Shown: piece after piece, positions 1-7,237 of the stretch
Layout: each line of letters opens with the position of its first letter
Position numbering within the stretch: the first letter of the stretch is position 1
NCBI GenBank assembly: GCA_003989085.1
Contig: RXIV01000003.1
Location: 124,001 to 188,000 of the forward strand
Direction of reading: 5' to 3'
Source of the DNA: Candidatus Competibacteraceae bacterium
GTDB lineage: Bacteria; Pseudomonadota; Gammaproteobacteria; Competibacterales; Competibacteraceae
DNA length: 64,000 bases
Notes under the pieces: generated by a model
Databases searched by the model: none
What the model saw: the letters and a program-made list of their open reading frames with translations, nothing else
Told to the model about the DNA's origin: nothing
Position numbers and translations under genes: made by a program

Positions 1-919
1 GCGTGGATGGCGGTAGAGCCGGCGCAGGCGGCGCTAGCCACCAGTCATCAGGAATCGCCGCTTCCTCACTGGCCGGCTTAGCCGGGATATCGGGAATAAC
101 CGGTGGCGTTGCTACAGGCCATTCAGGAATTTCAAGCGGCGGCGGAGCCGGGTGGACTGGTTCGGCGGCTTGCTGCGCTGGCTCTGGAGTGGGCGATTCA
201 AGTTCCAGCGGCGAAGGAGCTGTCTCAGGAATCAGCGCCGGTGGTTCAAAAAAAGCGCGATCCGGCGCTGAGGCATCAGGCGGCGGTTCGGTGACTACCT
301 GACCGGCAGATTGGGGCTGGGCCGCGTGCGGCAGGTGGGAAGACTCCCGATCATCGGCCAGCAGATCGGAAAAAGACGGTTTGTCACGCTCAGATCGGGG
401 CTGGGCCGCGTGCGGCAGGTGGGAAGACTCCCGATCATCGGCCAGCAGATCGGAAAAAGACGGTTTGTCGTGATCGGCTACGCCACCAGCAAAGCTGGGT
501 TTCTCGTCTGACAGGATCGAATCGCCAGCCCCTAGCCCCGGAAACGGCACAACATCAGTGATCGGCCCGTCCGGGGCTGATTCTTCCGATTCTGCCACCG
601 ACAGCAATGTAGCGGCGATCTCATATTCGCCCAGCACGAAGTGATCGCCATCCTTGAGCCGGATTTTCTGGTTCCGAATGAGGCGCTGGTCAGAGTCGTT
701 CAGATAGACGCCATTGGTGCTGGTGTCTGTCAGAAAATAGCCGCCATCTTGGTGATGAACGGCGCAGTGCTTACTGGAGAGGATGCGTTCCGGGTCTTGC
801 AGGACCCAGTCGTTCTGCGCGGCGCGACCGATGCTGATCGATCCGCGATCCAGGATTTTGGTGGTTTCCTGGCCTGGAGAGAGCCGCTGATAGCTGGTAA
901 TCGTCAATTTCAAGGGCAT
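1..919 (-). CDS. tagH: T6SS-associated FHA domain protein TagH, N-terminal part (runs off the left edge)
   Basis: The reverse-strand frame is open from an ATG at 919 to the window edge (306 codons, no stop). An FHA domain fills about residues 8-100, with the phosphothreonine-binding signature visible as IGR at 30-32, SSKH at 48-51 and TSTNG at 66-70. The N-terminus (MPLKLTITSYQRLSPG) resembles TagH/Fha proteins encoded in T6SS clusters, which in some species link Thr kinase signalling to T6SS assembly. After the FHA domain comes a long Pro/Ala/Glu-rich low-complexity linker. It contains a 28-residue segment present twice in tandem (DKPSFSDLLADDRESS and following). The C-terminal domain lies outside the window. 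The gene points away from tssA, so the remaining T6SS genes probably continue to the left. No kinase gene is visible here. Confidence 0.88.
   Translation of the reverse strand, partial: MPLKLTITSYQRLSPGQETTKILDRGSISIGRAAQNDWVLQDPERILSSKHCAVHHQDGGYFLTDTSTNGVYLNDSDQRLIRNQKIRLKDGDHFVLGEYEIAATLLSVAESEESAPDGPITDVVPFPGLGAGDSILSDEKPSFAGGVADHDKPSFSDLLADDRESSHLPHAAQPRSERDKPSFSDLLADDRESSHLPHAAQPQSAGQVVTEPPPDASAPDRAFFEPPALIPETAPSPLELESPTPEPAQQAAEPVHPAPPPLEIPEWPVATPPVIPDIPAKPASEEAAIPDDWWLAPPAPALPPST
308..469. repeat. 84-bp tandem duplication inside tagH
   Basis: Bases 308-385 recur at 392-469 with a single visible difference (agattgg versus agatcgg), giving a period of 84 bp. The period is a multiple of three, so the duplication adds 28 residues in frame to the TagH linker. 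Near-identity at the DNA level suggests it is recent. Confidence 0.93.
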
Positions 920-1255
920 GGCGCGATTTCCGTGGACAGGGACGCCGCTTCGAGCGACCTGGGCGGAATGGATCAGCCTCGATCCGTCCGGATTGCTGCA
1001 ATGATAACCCCAGTCGATACCGCCCGGATCATCATGCCCAATGGACTGCGCCTGAGGCTTGACTCAAGCAGGGCGCCTTAATGGCGGAGGCCTGTGTTTG
1101 TGAGGGTAGATCCGGCCTTGTCCGGGTCAGTTAGATCAAGCGACCGTATATCCGCCATCTCGATTGAGTGGCGATGCTTGTCGCCTGACCACATCATCAC
1201 GCGCCCAATGCGCCGGCGGGCGAAGCTCCACTCGCCAGGCCGGGTCAGGAAAGGC
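920..1255. other. Gap between the 129-aa gene and tagH: no gene seen
   Basis: I find no convincing coding frame on either strand in these 336 bases. Frames crossing the gap on the plus strand are antisense extensions over the neighbouring reverse-strand genes. The gap follows the stop of the 129-aa gene and precedes the tagH start, so it may hold a tagH promoter, but I could not point to clear -35/-10 boxes. Confidence 0.5.
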
Positions 1256-1645
1256 CTACTCGTAAAAGACGCTCACGAACTGATTATATCTCTTGAACGA
1301 AATCTCATTGATGTAGATGGTGCCGTTGTCCTTCTGCTTGATGTAGAGATGGTAGGCGCGGCCACGATCATTTCGAATCGTGAAGTGCAGGGTAAAACCA
1401 CCGCTCATCAGGTTCTCTGGCTGATGGACACCCTGTTCGACAATGACATCATGCAAACCTTGGCGACTGCTAGCGTCTTCCAGGATTTCCCGTACCCAGG
1501 GGTCGCGGAAATGGCCGACAGCCATCCAAAGCGCCTGCATGATTTGTTGCTGGTTGACCGAGTCCAGAAAGGCCTGGTAATCACCGAATTGATAAACATA
1601 ATATGGATCGGCGACTTTCCAAAGCGGGTCGAATTTGATGCCCAT
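1256..1645 (-). CDS. Unrecognised 129-aa protein next to the T6SS cluster
   Basis: I do not recognise this protein. The ATG at 1645 is preceded by a strong Shine-Dalgarno sequence (GAGGAGGAAAC). The product is soluble and aromatic-rich (WKVADPYYVYQFGDY near the start, RGRAYHLYIKQKDNG in the second half), with no signal peptide or membrane segment. It lies between tagH and the divergent tssA and shares a 207-bp divergent promoter region with the T6SS operon. That position suggests an accessory, effector or immunity-type role, but nothing in the sequence proves it. A 209-codon plus-strand frame (1094-1723) overlaps it; the reverse-strand frame is preferred for its ribosome site and more protein-like composition. 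Confidence 0.7.
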   Translation of the reverse strand: MGIKFDPLWKVADPYYVYQFGDYQAFLDSVNQQQIMQALWMAVGHFRDPWVREILEDASSRQGLHDVIVEQGVHQPENLMSGGFTLHFTIRNDRGRAYHLYIKQKDNGTIYINEISFKRYNQFVSVFYE

Positions 1646-1742
1646 GTTTCCTCCTCACTCAATACGACTTTGTGTATGGAAATGGCGACTACAGTGGGAA
1701 TAAACCGCTCCCAATCCGATTGATCTGCTTAAGTTGAGCTAG

Positions 1743-1772
1743 TTAAGCTGAACTCTTTAAACAGCCTATAAT
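1743..1772 (+). promoter_or_regulatory. Candidate sigma-70 promoter of the tssA operon
   Basis: A perfect -10 box, TATAAT (1767-1772), lies 18 bp downstream of TTAAGC (1743-1748), a weak -35. It is in an AT-rich stretch (about 1720-1850) that contrasts with the GC-rich genes, about 80 bp before the tssA start. Confidence 0.45.
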
Positions 1773-1852
1773 GTGATATTAGAAAACTCAATATAGACTA
1801 TAAATATCTCTTAGCTATAGTTAAACCACAATCTTATGAGGCATATTTAGCC

Positions 1853-2920
1853 ATGAGTGTTATTGACGTTGATGCCTTGTTAGGCGAGGTTGCTGCGGGT
1901 CCACCGGGTGGCGAGGATCTCGAATACGATCCGGCTTTCGCGCAGATGGAGGAACAGGCCCAGGGAACCCCGGAGCGCCAGTACGGCGACACTATCATTC
2001 CAGCCGATCCGGCTGACTGGCGCAGCGTCAAGAAAACCGCCCTGGCGTTGGCGGAACGCACCCGGGACTTGCGGGTCGCGGTGTATCTGAGTCGCGCCCT
2101 GCTGCACACCGACGGCCTGCCCGGTTTTACCGAGGGTTTGATGTTGGTGGATGGTCTGATCGAGCGGTTTTGGGATCATCTCTACCCGCAGTTGGACCCC
2201 GACGACGACAATGATCCAACCCTCCGAGTGAATGTTGTAGTCGCACTGTGCGATCCGGAAGCCACCTTGCCCGCCCTGCGCGAAGCGCCGCTGGTTCACT
2301 CACGCAGTTTGGGGCGGATTAGTCTGCGCGACATCCACATTGCGTCCGGAGTGTTGACGCCGCTAGTCAAGGAGGAGGATGAATTACCGACTCCGGCTAA
2401 AATCAGCGGCGCATTCCAGGAAGTCGGTCCGGAGGCAATCCAGGCGACCGCAGCTATGATCACCGCAGCTATCGAATCAGTGCAGCGGATTGAGGCTGGG
2501 CTGACTGACCGGATCGGTGTTAGCCAAGCCCCGGATATGAGCGCATTGGGTGGGATACTCAAAGAGATGCGCCATGCGCTGGCCGAGCATCTCCAACAGC
2601 AGGGCGTGGCCATGACCAGCGATGGCGCTGTTGAGGCTGGAGAAGATGGAGGAACCCAGTCCGGTGGTCAGGCGCTGACCGGGGGTGGCCCACGGTTGGT
2701 GGTGGGCGAGATCGCCAGTCGCGAAGACGCCCTGCGCATGATTGACAAAATCTGCGAGTATTTTGACCGCTACGAACCGTCTAGCCCGGCCCCTCTGTTG
2801 TTGAGACGCGCCAAGCGACTAGCGACCAAGGATTTCATGTCCATCTTGCTTGACCTGGCGCCGGGTGGGGCTGAGCAAGCCCATCTGATTTTCGGGATGC
2901 AGAACGACAATGCTGAATAA
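1853..2920 (+). CDS. tssA: Type VI secretion protein TssA (ImpA family)
   Basis: The 355-residue product opens with the ImpA N-terminal domain (about residues 5-125). Its typical features are visible: PGGEDLEYDPAF near residue 20 and the RFWDHLYPQLDPDDDNDP block near 100. In characterised systems TssA docks on the baseplate and membrane complex and primes or caps polymerisation of the Hcp tube and sheath. The C-terminal part is the variable region that distinguishes TssA subclasses. A Gly-rich linker (near 265-280) precedes a final helical segment. It is the first gene of the rightward T6SS run; the ATG at 1853 has a close upstream purine-rich site (ATGAGG). Confidence 0.93.
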   Translation: MSVIDVDALLGEVAAGPPGGEDLEYDPAFAQMEEQAQGTPERQYGDTIIPADPADWRSVKKTALALAERTRDLRVAVYLSRALLHTDGLPGFTEGLMLVDGLIERFWDHLYPQLDPDDDNDPTLRVNVVVALCDPEATLPALREAPLVHSRSLGRISLRDIHIASGVLTPLVKEEDELPTPAKISGAFQEVGPEAIQATAAMITAAIESVQRIEAGLTDRIGVSQAPDMSALGGILKEMRHALAEHLQQQGVAMTSDGAVEAGEDGGTQSGGQALTGGGPRLVVGEIASREDALRMIDKICEYFDRYEPSSPAPLLLRRAKRLATKDFMSILLDLAPGGAEQAHLIFGMQNDNAE

Positions 2921-3013
2921 CCAACTATAATTATCGGTTGAATTCGGTTGAATGGTCCCAATTCCGGCTGGGTGTTACCAGTACCGTGTGATTCCAGAGA
3001 GAGGTAAGTTCCA

Positions 3014-3535
3014 ATGGCGATGAGCAGCCAGAAATTTATTGCCCGCAACCGGGCGCCTCGCGTCCAGATCGAGTATGACGTTGAGGTGTACGGATCGCAG
3101 AAAAAAGTGCAGCTGCCGTTCGTGATGGGCGTTATGGCCGATCTGTCGGGCAAACCGGCGGATCCGCTGGCGCCGGTATCTGATCGCAAGTTCCTCGAAA
3201 TTGACGTGGACAACTTCGATAACCGCCTGAAGGCCATGAAACCTCGTGCGGCGTTCCGGGTGCCCAATACCCTGACGGGCGAAGGCGATCTGAGCGTGGA
3301 TATTACCTTCGAGAGCATGGACGACTTCTCTCCGGCGGCGGTGGCCCGCAAGGTTGACGCCCTGAACCGGTTGTTGCAAGCCCGTGAGCAACTCACCAAC
3401 CTGATGACCTACATGGACGGCAAGACCGGGGCTGAAGAGTTGATCGCCAATGTCCTGAATGATCCGAGCCTGTTGCAAGCGCTGGCGTCCGCGCCCAAGC
3501 CGCAGGACGACGCCAAACCTGCCGCCGAGGAGTAA
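3014..3535 (+). CDS. tssB: T6SS contractile sheath small subunit TssB (VipA/ImpB)
   Basis: This 173-residue protein matches the TssB/VipA family over its whole length: RAPRVQIEYDVEVYG near the start, then the PFVMGVMADLSGK segment and FLEIDVDNFDNRLKAM. TssB pairs with TssC to form the contractile sheath that drives the Hcp tube outward and is recycled by the ClpV ATPase (tssH, not in this window). The gene starts 93 bp after tssA and only six bases separate its stop from tssC, so the two sheath genes are certainly co-transcribed. GAGAGAGG lies just upstream of the start. Confidence 0.96.
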   Translation: MAMSSQKFIARNRAPRVQIEYDVEVYGSQKKVQLPFVMGVMADLSGKPADPLAPVSDRKFLEIDVDNFDNRLKAMKPRAAFRVPNTLTGEGDLSVDITFESMDDFSPAAVARKVDALNRLLQAREQLTNLMTYMDGKTGAEELIANVLNDPSLLQALASAPKPQDDAKPAAEE

Positions 3536-3541
3536 TCAGTC

Positions 3542-5044
3542 ATGGCCGAACCTACTGCCAACGCCCAAGCTCAGCCCGGCGCCGAAACCCAGACTCTCGA
3601 AGCGAGCGATTTTTCTTCACTGCTGCAACGAGAATTCAAACCCAAATCGGATCAGGCCAAGGAAGCCGTCCAGAACGCGATCCGCACCATGGCCGAACAG
3701 GCCTTGCAGAACACCACGCTGATCTCCCATGACGTGATCAAATCGATTGAATCAATGATCGCGGCCATTGATCACAAGCTCAGCGAGCAAATGAACAAGA
3801 TCCTCCATCATGAGGATTTTCAGCAGGTCGAGAGCGCCTGGCGCGGTCTGCACTACCTCGTCAACAACACCGAAACCGACGAGATGCTGAAGATTCGGGT
3901 GCTGAATATCTCCAAGAAGGATCTGCATAAAACCCTTAAGAAGTTCAAGGGCACTGCCTGGGACCAGAGTCCGATCTTCAAGAAGATGTACGAAGAAGAA
4001 TATGGACAGTTTGGCGGCGAACCCTTTGGTTGCCTGGTGGGTGACTATTACTTCGATCACAGCCCGCCCGACGTGGAGCTACTGCGGGAAATAGCGCAGA
4101 CCGCCGCTGCGGCACATTGTCCTTTCCTGGCCGCCGCCGCGCCGACGGTCATGCAAATGGACTCTTGGCAGGAGCTCAGTAACCCGCGCGATCTCACCAA
4201 GATTTTCCAGACCCCCGAATATGCCGCTTGGCGGTCGCTGCGCGACTCCGAGGATTCCCGTTATATTGGTCTGGCGATGCCCCGGTTTTTAGGACGGCGA
4301 CCCTATGGAGCGAAATCCGACCCGGTGGAAGAATTCGACTTCGAGGAAGAAGTAGAGGGGTCCACTCACAACAGCTATGTGTGGACCAATGCCGCCTACG
4401 CAATGGCCACCAATATCACCCGAGCCTTCAAGATGTACGGCTGGTGCACTCGGATTCGCGGCATTGAATCCGGTGGTGCTGTGGAAAATCTGCCCACCCA
4501 TACCTTCCCGACTGACGATGGCGGCGTGGACATGAAATGTCCGACTGAGATTGCCATCAGTGACCGACGTGAGGCTGAATTAGCCAAAAACGGGTTCATG
4601 CCGCTGATCCACAAGAAGAACTCTGACTTTGCCGCCTTTATCGGCGCTCAGTCGCTGCAAAAACCAGCCGAGTATGAAGATCCGGACGCTACGGCTAATG
4701 CCAATCTGTCGGCGCGCTGGCCTTATCTGTTTGCGGTTTGCCGGTTTGCCCACTACCTTAAATGCATGGTGCGCGACAAGATCGGTTCGTTCAAGGAACG
4801 CGATGATATGCAAACCTGGCTGCAAAACTGGATTAACCAGTATGTCGACGGCAATCCGGCTTTTTCTAGTGAAGAAACCAAGGCTATGAAGCCGCTGGCC
4901 GACGCGCAGGTTGTTGTTGAAGAGGTGGAAGGCAATCCCGGTTACTACACCTCGAAATTCTTTTTACGTCCGCATTACCAGTTGGAAGGACTTACGGTAT
5001 CTCTGCGGCTAGTGTCGAAACTGCCATCGGCCAAAGGTGGCTAA
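3542..5044 (+). CDS. tssC: T6SS contractile sheath large subunit TssC (VipB/ImpC)
   Basis: At 500 residues this is the normal TssC length. Family blocks are clear: ESAWRGLHYLVNNTETDE near residue 100, FGCLVGDYYFDHSP near 160, and RFLGRRPYGAKSDPVEEF near 250. The C-terminal DUF877-type region ends FFLRPHYQLEGLTVSLRLVS. TssC forms the outer layer of the sheath with TssB. The gene follows tssB by six bases. Its stop is followed by a 241-bp non-coding stretch with a separate promoter candidate for hcp. Confidence 0.97.
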   Translation: MAEPTANAQAQPGAETQTLEASDFSSLLQREFKPKSDQAKEAVQNAIRTMAEQALQNTTLISHDVIKSIESMIAAIDHKLSEQMNKILHHEDFQQVESAWRGLHYLVNNTETDEMLKIRVLNISKKDLHKTLKKFKGTAWDQSPIFKKMYEEEYGQFGGEPFGCLVGDYYFDHSPPDVELLREIAQTAAAAHCPFLAAAAPTVMQMDSWQELSNPRDLTKIFQTPEYAAWRSLRDSEDSRYIGLAMPRFLGRRPYGAKSDPVEEFDFEEEVEGSTHNSYVWTNAAYAMATNITRAFKMYGWCTRIRGIESGGAVENLPTHTFPTDDGGVDMKCPTEIAISDRREAELAKNGFMPLIHKKNSDFAAFIGAQSLQKPAEYEDPDATANANLSARWPYLFAVCRFAHYLKCMVRDKIGSFKERDDMQTWLQNWINQYVDGNPAFSSEETKAMKPLADAQVVVEEVEGNPGYYTSKFFLRPHYQLEGLTVSLRLVSKLPSAKGG

Positions 5045-5146
5045 ACCGCAGGGTGACGGACGATTCAGAATGGCCTCAAAAGGTTCATTGTGGGCCACTC
5101 AGGGAAGATTGATAAAAATGCACCAAGGAAAACAGTGAGTTAATGT

Positions 5147-5162
5147 TGGCATGCAGTGTGCT
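5147..5162 (+). promoter_or_regulatory. Candidate -24/-12 (sigma-54) promoter upstream of hcp
   Basis: TGGCATGCAGTGTGCT has the invariant GG (5148-5149) and GC (5160-5161) separated by exactly 10 bases, with TGGCAT close to the -24 consensus and GTGC in place of TTGC at -12. It lies about 125 bp before the hcp start. The motif sits between arms of a perfect 8-bp inverted repeat, TGAGTTAA (5136-5143) and TTAACTCA (5163-5170). hcp genes of some other T6SS are known to be RpoN-dependent. Confidence 0.5.
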
Positions 5163-5285
5163 TTAACTCATACAGGTCGGTAAAACTTTCTGGAAACGCC
5201 AATTGGAGTTCTAAAGGTGCGCCGATCAATTCATGTTGGATTGTTATTCAATCCATAAGTCCTTTCCAAAGTGGAGGTAATTGTC

Positions 5286-5780
5286 ATGGCAAGATTAGAC
5301 GCTTTTCTGGATCTGAAGTCGGGTAATGTCAAGGGCGAATCCCCGGAAGAGGGCTACAAGGAGTGTATTCAGTTGCTGTCTTGGAGCTGGGGTTGCTCAA
5401 ACGCGGGTTCCGCGTCCCATGGCGGCGGTGAAGGCGTTGGCGCGGTGAACGTGCAGGATTTCCATTTCACCATGACCATGAATGCGGCGTCAGCCCCGTT
5501 GATGACGCTGTGTACGACGGGCAAGCATTTCCCGACTGCTATCTTTACCCAGCGGAAATCGACTGGCGATGAAACTCCGCAGAAATTCCTGGAAATCACC
5601 ATGTCCGATGTCATGGTTAGTTCCTACCAGACCGGTAGTGGCGGCCCCGAATTACCGCATGAAGCCTGCTCGATCAACTTCTCCAAGGTCCAGATGGAGT
5701 ACTTTGTGCAGGGCGCCGACGGCAAGCTGAAGTCGGCGGGCAAGATGGGCTGGGATGTGAAGCTGGCCAAGAAGGTCTGA
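5286..5780 (+). CDS. hcp: T6SS tube protein Hcp
   Basis: The 164-residue product is an Hcp family protein: MARLDAFLDLKSGNVKGES at the N-terminus, the QLLSWSWG segment near residue 35, and a C-terminal Lys-rich strand. Hcp forms the stacked hexameric tube inside the sheath and carries effectors. I chose the ATG at 5286 over an upstream in-frame start at 5271, because GTGGAGG lies just before it and the N-terminus then matches the family. The gene is set apart from tssBC by its own promoter candidate and followed by a hairpin, which fits the high Hcp output a T6SS needs. Confidence 0.95.
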   Translation: MARLDAFLDLKSGNVKGESPEEGYKECIQLLSWSWGCSNAGSASHGGGEGVGAVNVQDFHFTMTMNAASAPLMTLCTTGKHFPTAIFTQRKSTGDETPQKFLEITMSDVMVSSYQTGSGGPELPHEACSINFSKVQMEYFVQGADGKLKSAGKMGWDVKLAKKV

Positions 5781-5824
5781 GGCGACAGACCGGATCGCCC
5801 TTGCTGGCGTCCGGTTCTGGGCAT

Positions 5825-5871
5825 CCGCGTTTCCGGGCGGCATGGCTGCTCCGGAAGCGCGGAATCGTTTT
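5825..5871 (+). terminator. Hairpin with T-run after hcp (partial terminator or RNA stabiliser)
   Basis: CCGCGTTTCCGG (5825-5836) pairs with CCGGAAGCGCGG (5851-5862), a 12-bp stem with one G-T wobble and a 14-base loop. It is followed by AATCGTTTT. It lies between hcp and tagJ on the same strand. An intra-operon attenuator or 3'-stabiliser that raises hcp mRNA over the downstream genes is the simplest reading. Confidence 0.6.
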
Positions 5872-5904
5872 ACCGGCACCCATCGAAACGAAAAGAGCAT
5901 TGCC

Positions 5905-6729
5905 ATGTCAGCCGAACAAAGCCTGCGTGAAGGTCGCCTGTTGGATGCCCTGGCCGAGTTGCAGGCCCAGGTGCGCAAGGAACCCGCCAATGCCAAACAC
6001 CGTATCTTCCTGTTCCAGTTACTGGCGGCGCTGGGTCAGTGGGAACGGGCGCTGAACCAACTGAATGTCGTGGGCGAAATGGACGCCCTGGCATTGCCGA
6101 TGGTGCAGACCTATCGAGAAGCATTACGCTGCGAGATATTCCGGGCCGAGGTGTTCACCGGGCGGCGCTCACCGCTGATTTTTGGCGACCCCGCGTCGTG
6201 GGTGGCGCTGCTGCTGGAAGCCTTACGCCTGACCGCCGCCGGCCAGCATGTCCAGGCCCGGACAGTCCGTGATCAGGCCTTTGAGACCGCTCCGGCCACT
6301 GCCGGCGCGATAGATCAACAGCCCTTTGACTGGATCGCTGACGCCGACCCGCGCCTGGGGCCGGTGCTGGAAGCGGTTGTCAATGGCCGCTATTACTGGA
6401 TTCCATTCCAGAGGATTCAGACCATCGTGCTGGAGAAGCCCGCTGACTTGCGGGATTATGTCTGGATGCCGGCCCACTTCACTTGGGCCAACGGCGGCGA
6501 GACCGTCGGGCTGATTCCGGCCCGTTATCCGGATTCGCCAACCAGCACCGATCCACTGGTGCAATTGGGGCGCAAGACCGAGTGGCGGGAATGCGATGCC
6601 GAGACCTGGCTGGGATTGGGGCAACGGATGCTGACCACCGATCAGGGCGAGTACCCCTTGCTGGATGCGCGGCGGATCGATCTGAAGATCGAGACCATCC
6701 TTACCGATGCTGAATCCGGCGATGGCTGA
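5905..6729 (+). CDS. tagJ: T6SS accessory protein TagJ (ImpE/SciE family)
   Basis: This 274-residue protein matches the ImpE family. Helical TPR-like repeats at the N-terminus (EQSLREGRLLDALAELQ) are followed by the ImpE domain with WIPFQRIQTI near residue 170 and a VWMPAHFTW motif. In Pseudomonas aeruginosa H1-T6SS TagJ binds the sheath protein TssB and the ClpV ATPase and modulates sheath disassembly. I took the ATG at 5905 because the protein then begins like its homologues; an in-frame start at 5842 would lie inside the upstream hairpin. The 3' end overlaps tssE by eight bases. Confidence 0.9.
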   Translation: MSAEQSLREGRLLDALAELQAQVRKEPANAKHRIFLFQLLAALGQWERALNQLNVVGEMDALALPMVQTYREALRCEIFRAEVFTGRRSPLIFGDPASWVALLLEALRLTAAGQHVQARTVRDQAFETAPATAGAIDQQPFDWIADADPRLGPVLEAVVNGRYYWIPFQRIQTIVLEKPADLRDYVWMPAHFTWANGGETVGLIPARYPDSPTSTDPLVQLGRKTEWRECDAETWLGLGQRMLTTDQGEYPLLDARRIDLKIETILTDAESGDG

Positions 6730-7237
6730 ACTGACCTCGAAAGAACGCTTGCAGCCGTCGCTGCTGGATCGGCTGACCGATGACGAGCCGGATAAGACAC
6801 AAGAGTCCCGCGACCAGCGGGTGCTGTCCGCCAACCGTCTGCGCGAGTGTGTGTTGCGCGATCTGGGCTGGCTGTTCAACGCTTCCGGATTGCCGCAGCG
6901 CGAGGAGATTGAGCGTTATCCGTTCGCTGCCCATTCGGTGATCAACTTCGGGCTGCCGCCACTGGCCGGCTCGACCGCCCGTAGCGTGAATATGGATGCA
7001 CTGGAGCGTAACCTGCGCCAGTCGGTCGCCGACTTCGAGCCGCGCATTTTCCGGCAATCGCTGCGGGTGCGCACAGAGGTCAACGAGGAACGGATGAGTC
7101 ATAATGCGCTGACTTTCGAGATCGAAGGTGAATTATGGGCGCAGCCGTTGCCCCTGCAACTGTATCTGAAAACCGAGATTGACTTAGAAAGCGGCCAGGT
7201 GTTGATCGAGGAGTCCACCCGGTCCCGGGAGCGCTGA
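6722..7237 (+). CDS. tssE: T6SS baseplate protein TssE (gp25-like)
   Basis: The 171-residue product belongs to the gp25/TssE baseplate wedge family, with the typical N-terminus MAELTSKERLQPSLLDRL, and the SVNMDALERNLRQ region and EPRIF in the middle. TssE is part of the wedge from which the sheath polymerises. Two in-frame ATGs exist (6707 and 6722). The second gives the family-like N-terminus and a short overlap with the tagJ stop. The stop codon overlaps the tssF start (TGATG), indicating translational coupling. Confidence 0.92.
   Translation: MAELTSKERLQPSLLDRLTDDEPDKTQESRDQRVLSANRLRECVLRDLGWLFNASGLPQREEIERYPFAAHSVINFGLPPLAGSTARSVNMDALERNLRQSVADFEPRIFRQSLRVRTEVNEERMSHNALTFEIEGELWAQPLPLQLYLKTEIDLESGQVLIEESTRSRER

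Noticed and set aside
1094-1723. 209-codon plus-strand open frame
   Set aside because: It is antisense to the 129-aa gene, whose start has a strong ribosome site; its own composition looks like a mirror frame.
2904-2931. TATAAT (2926-2931) with ACGACA 16 bp upstream, before tssB
   Set aside because: The -35 is poor and overlaps the end of tssA; tssA and tssB are in one operon, so an internal promoter is not supported well enough to annotate.
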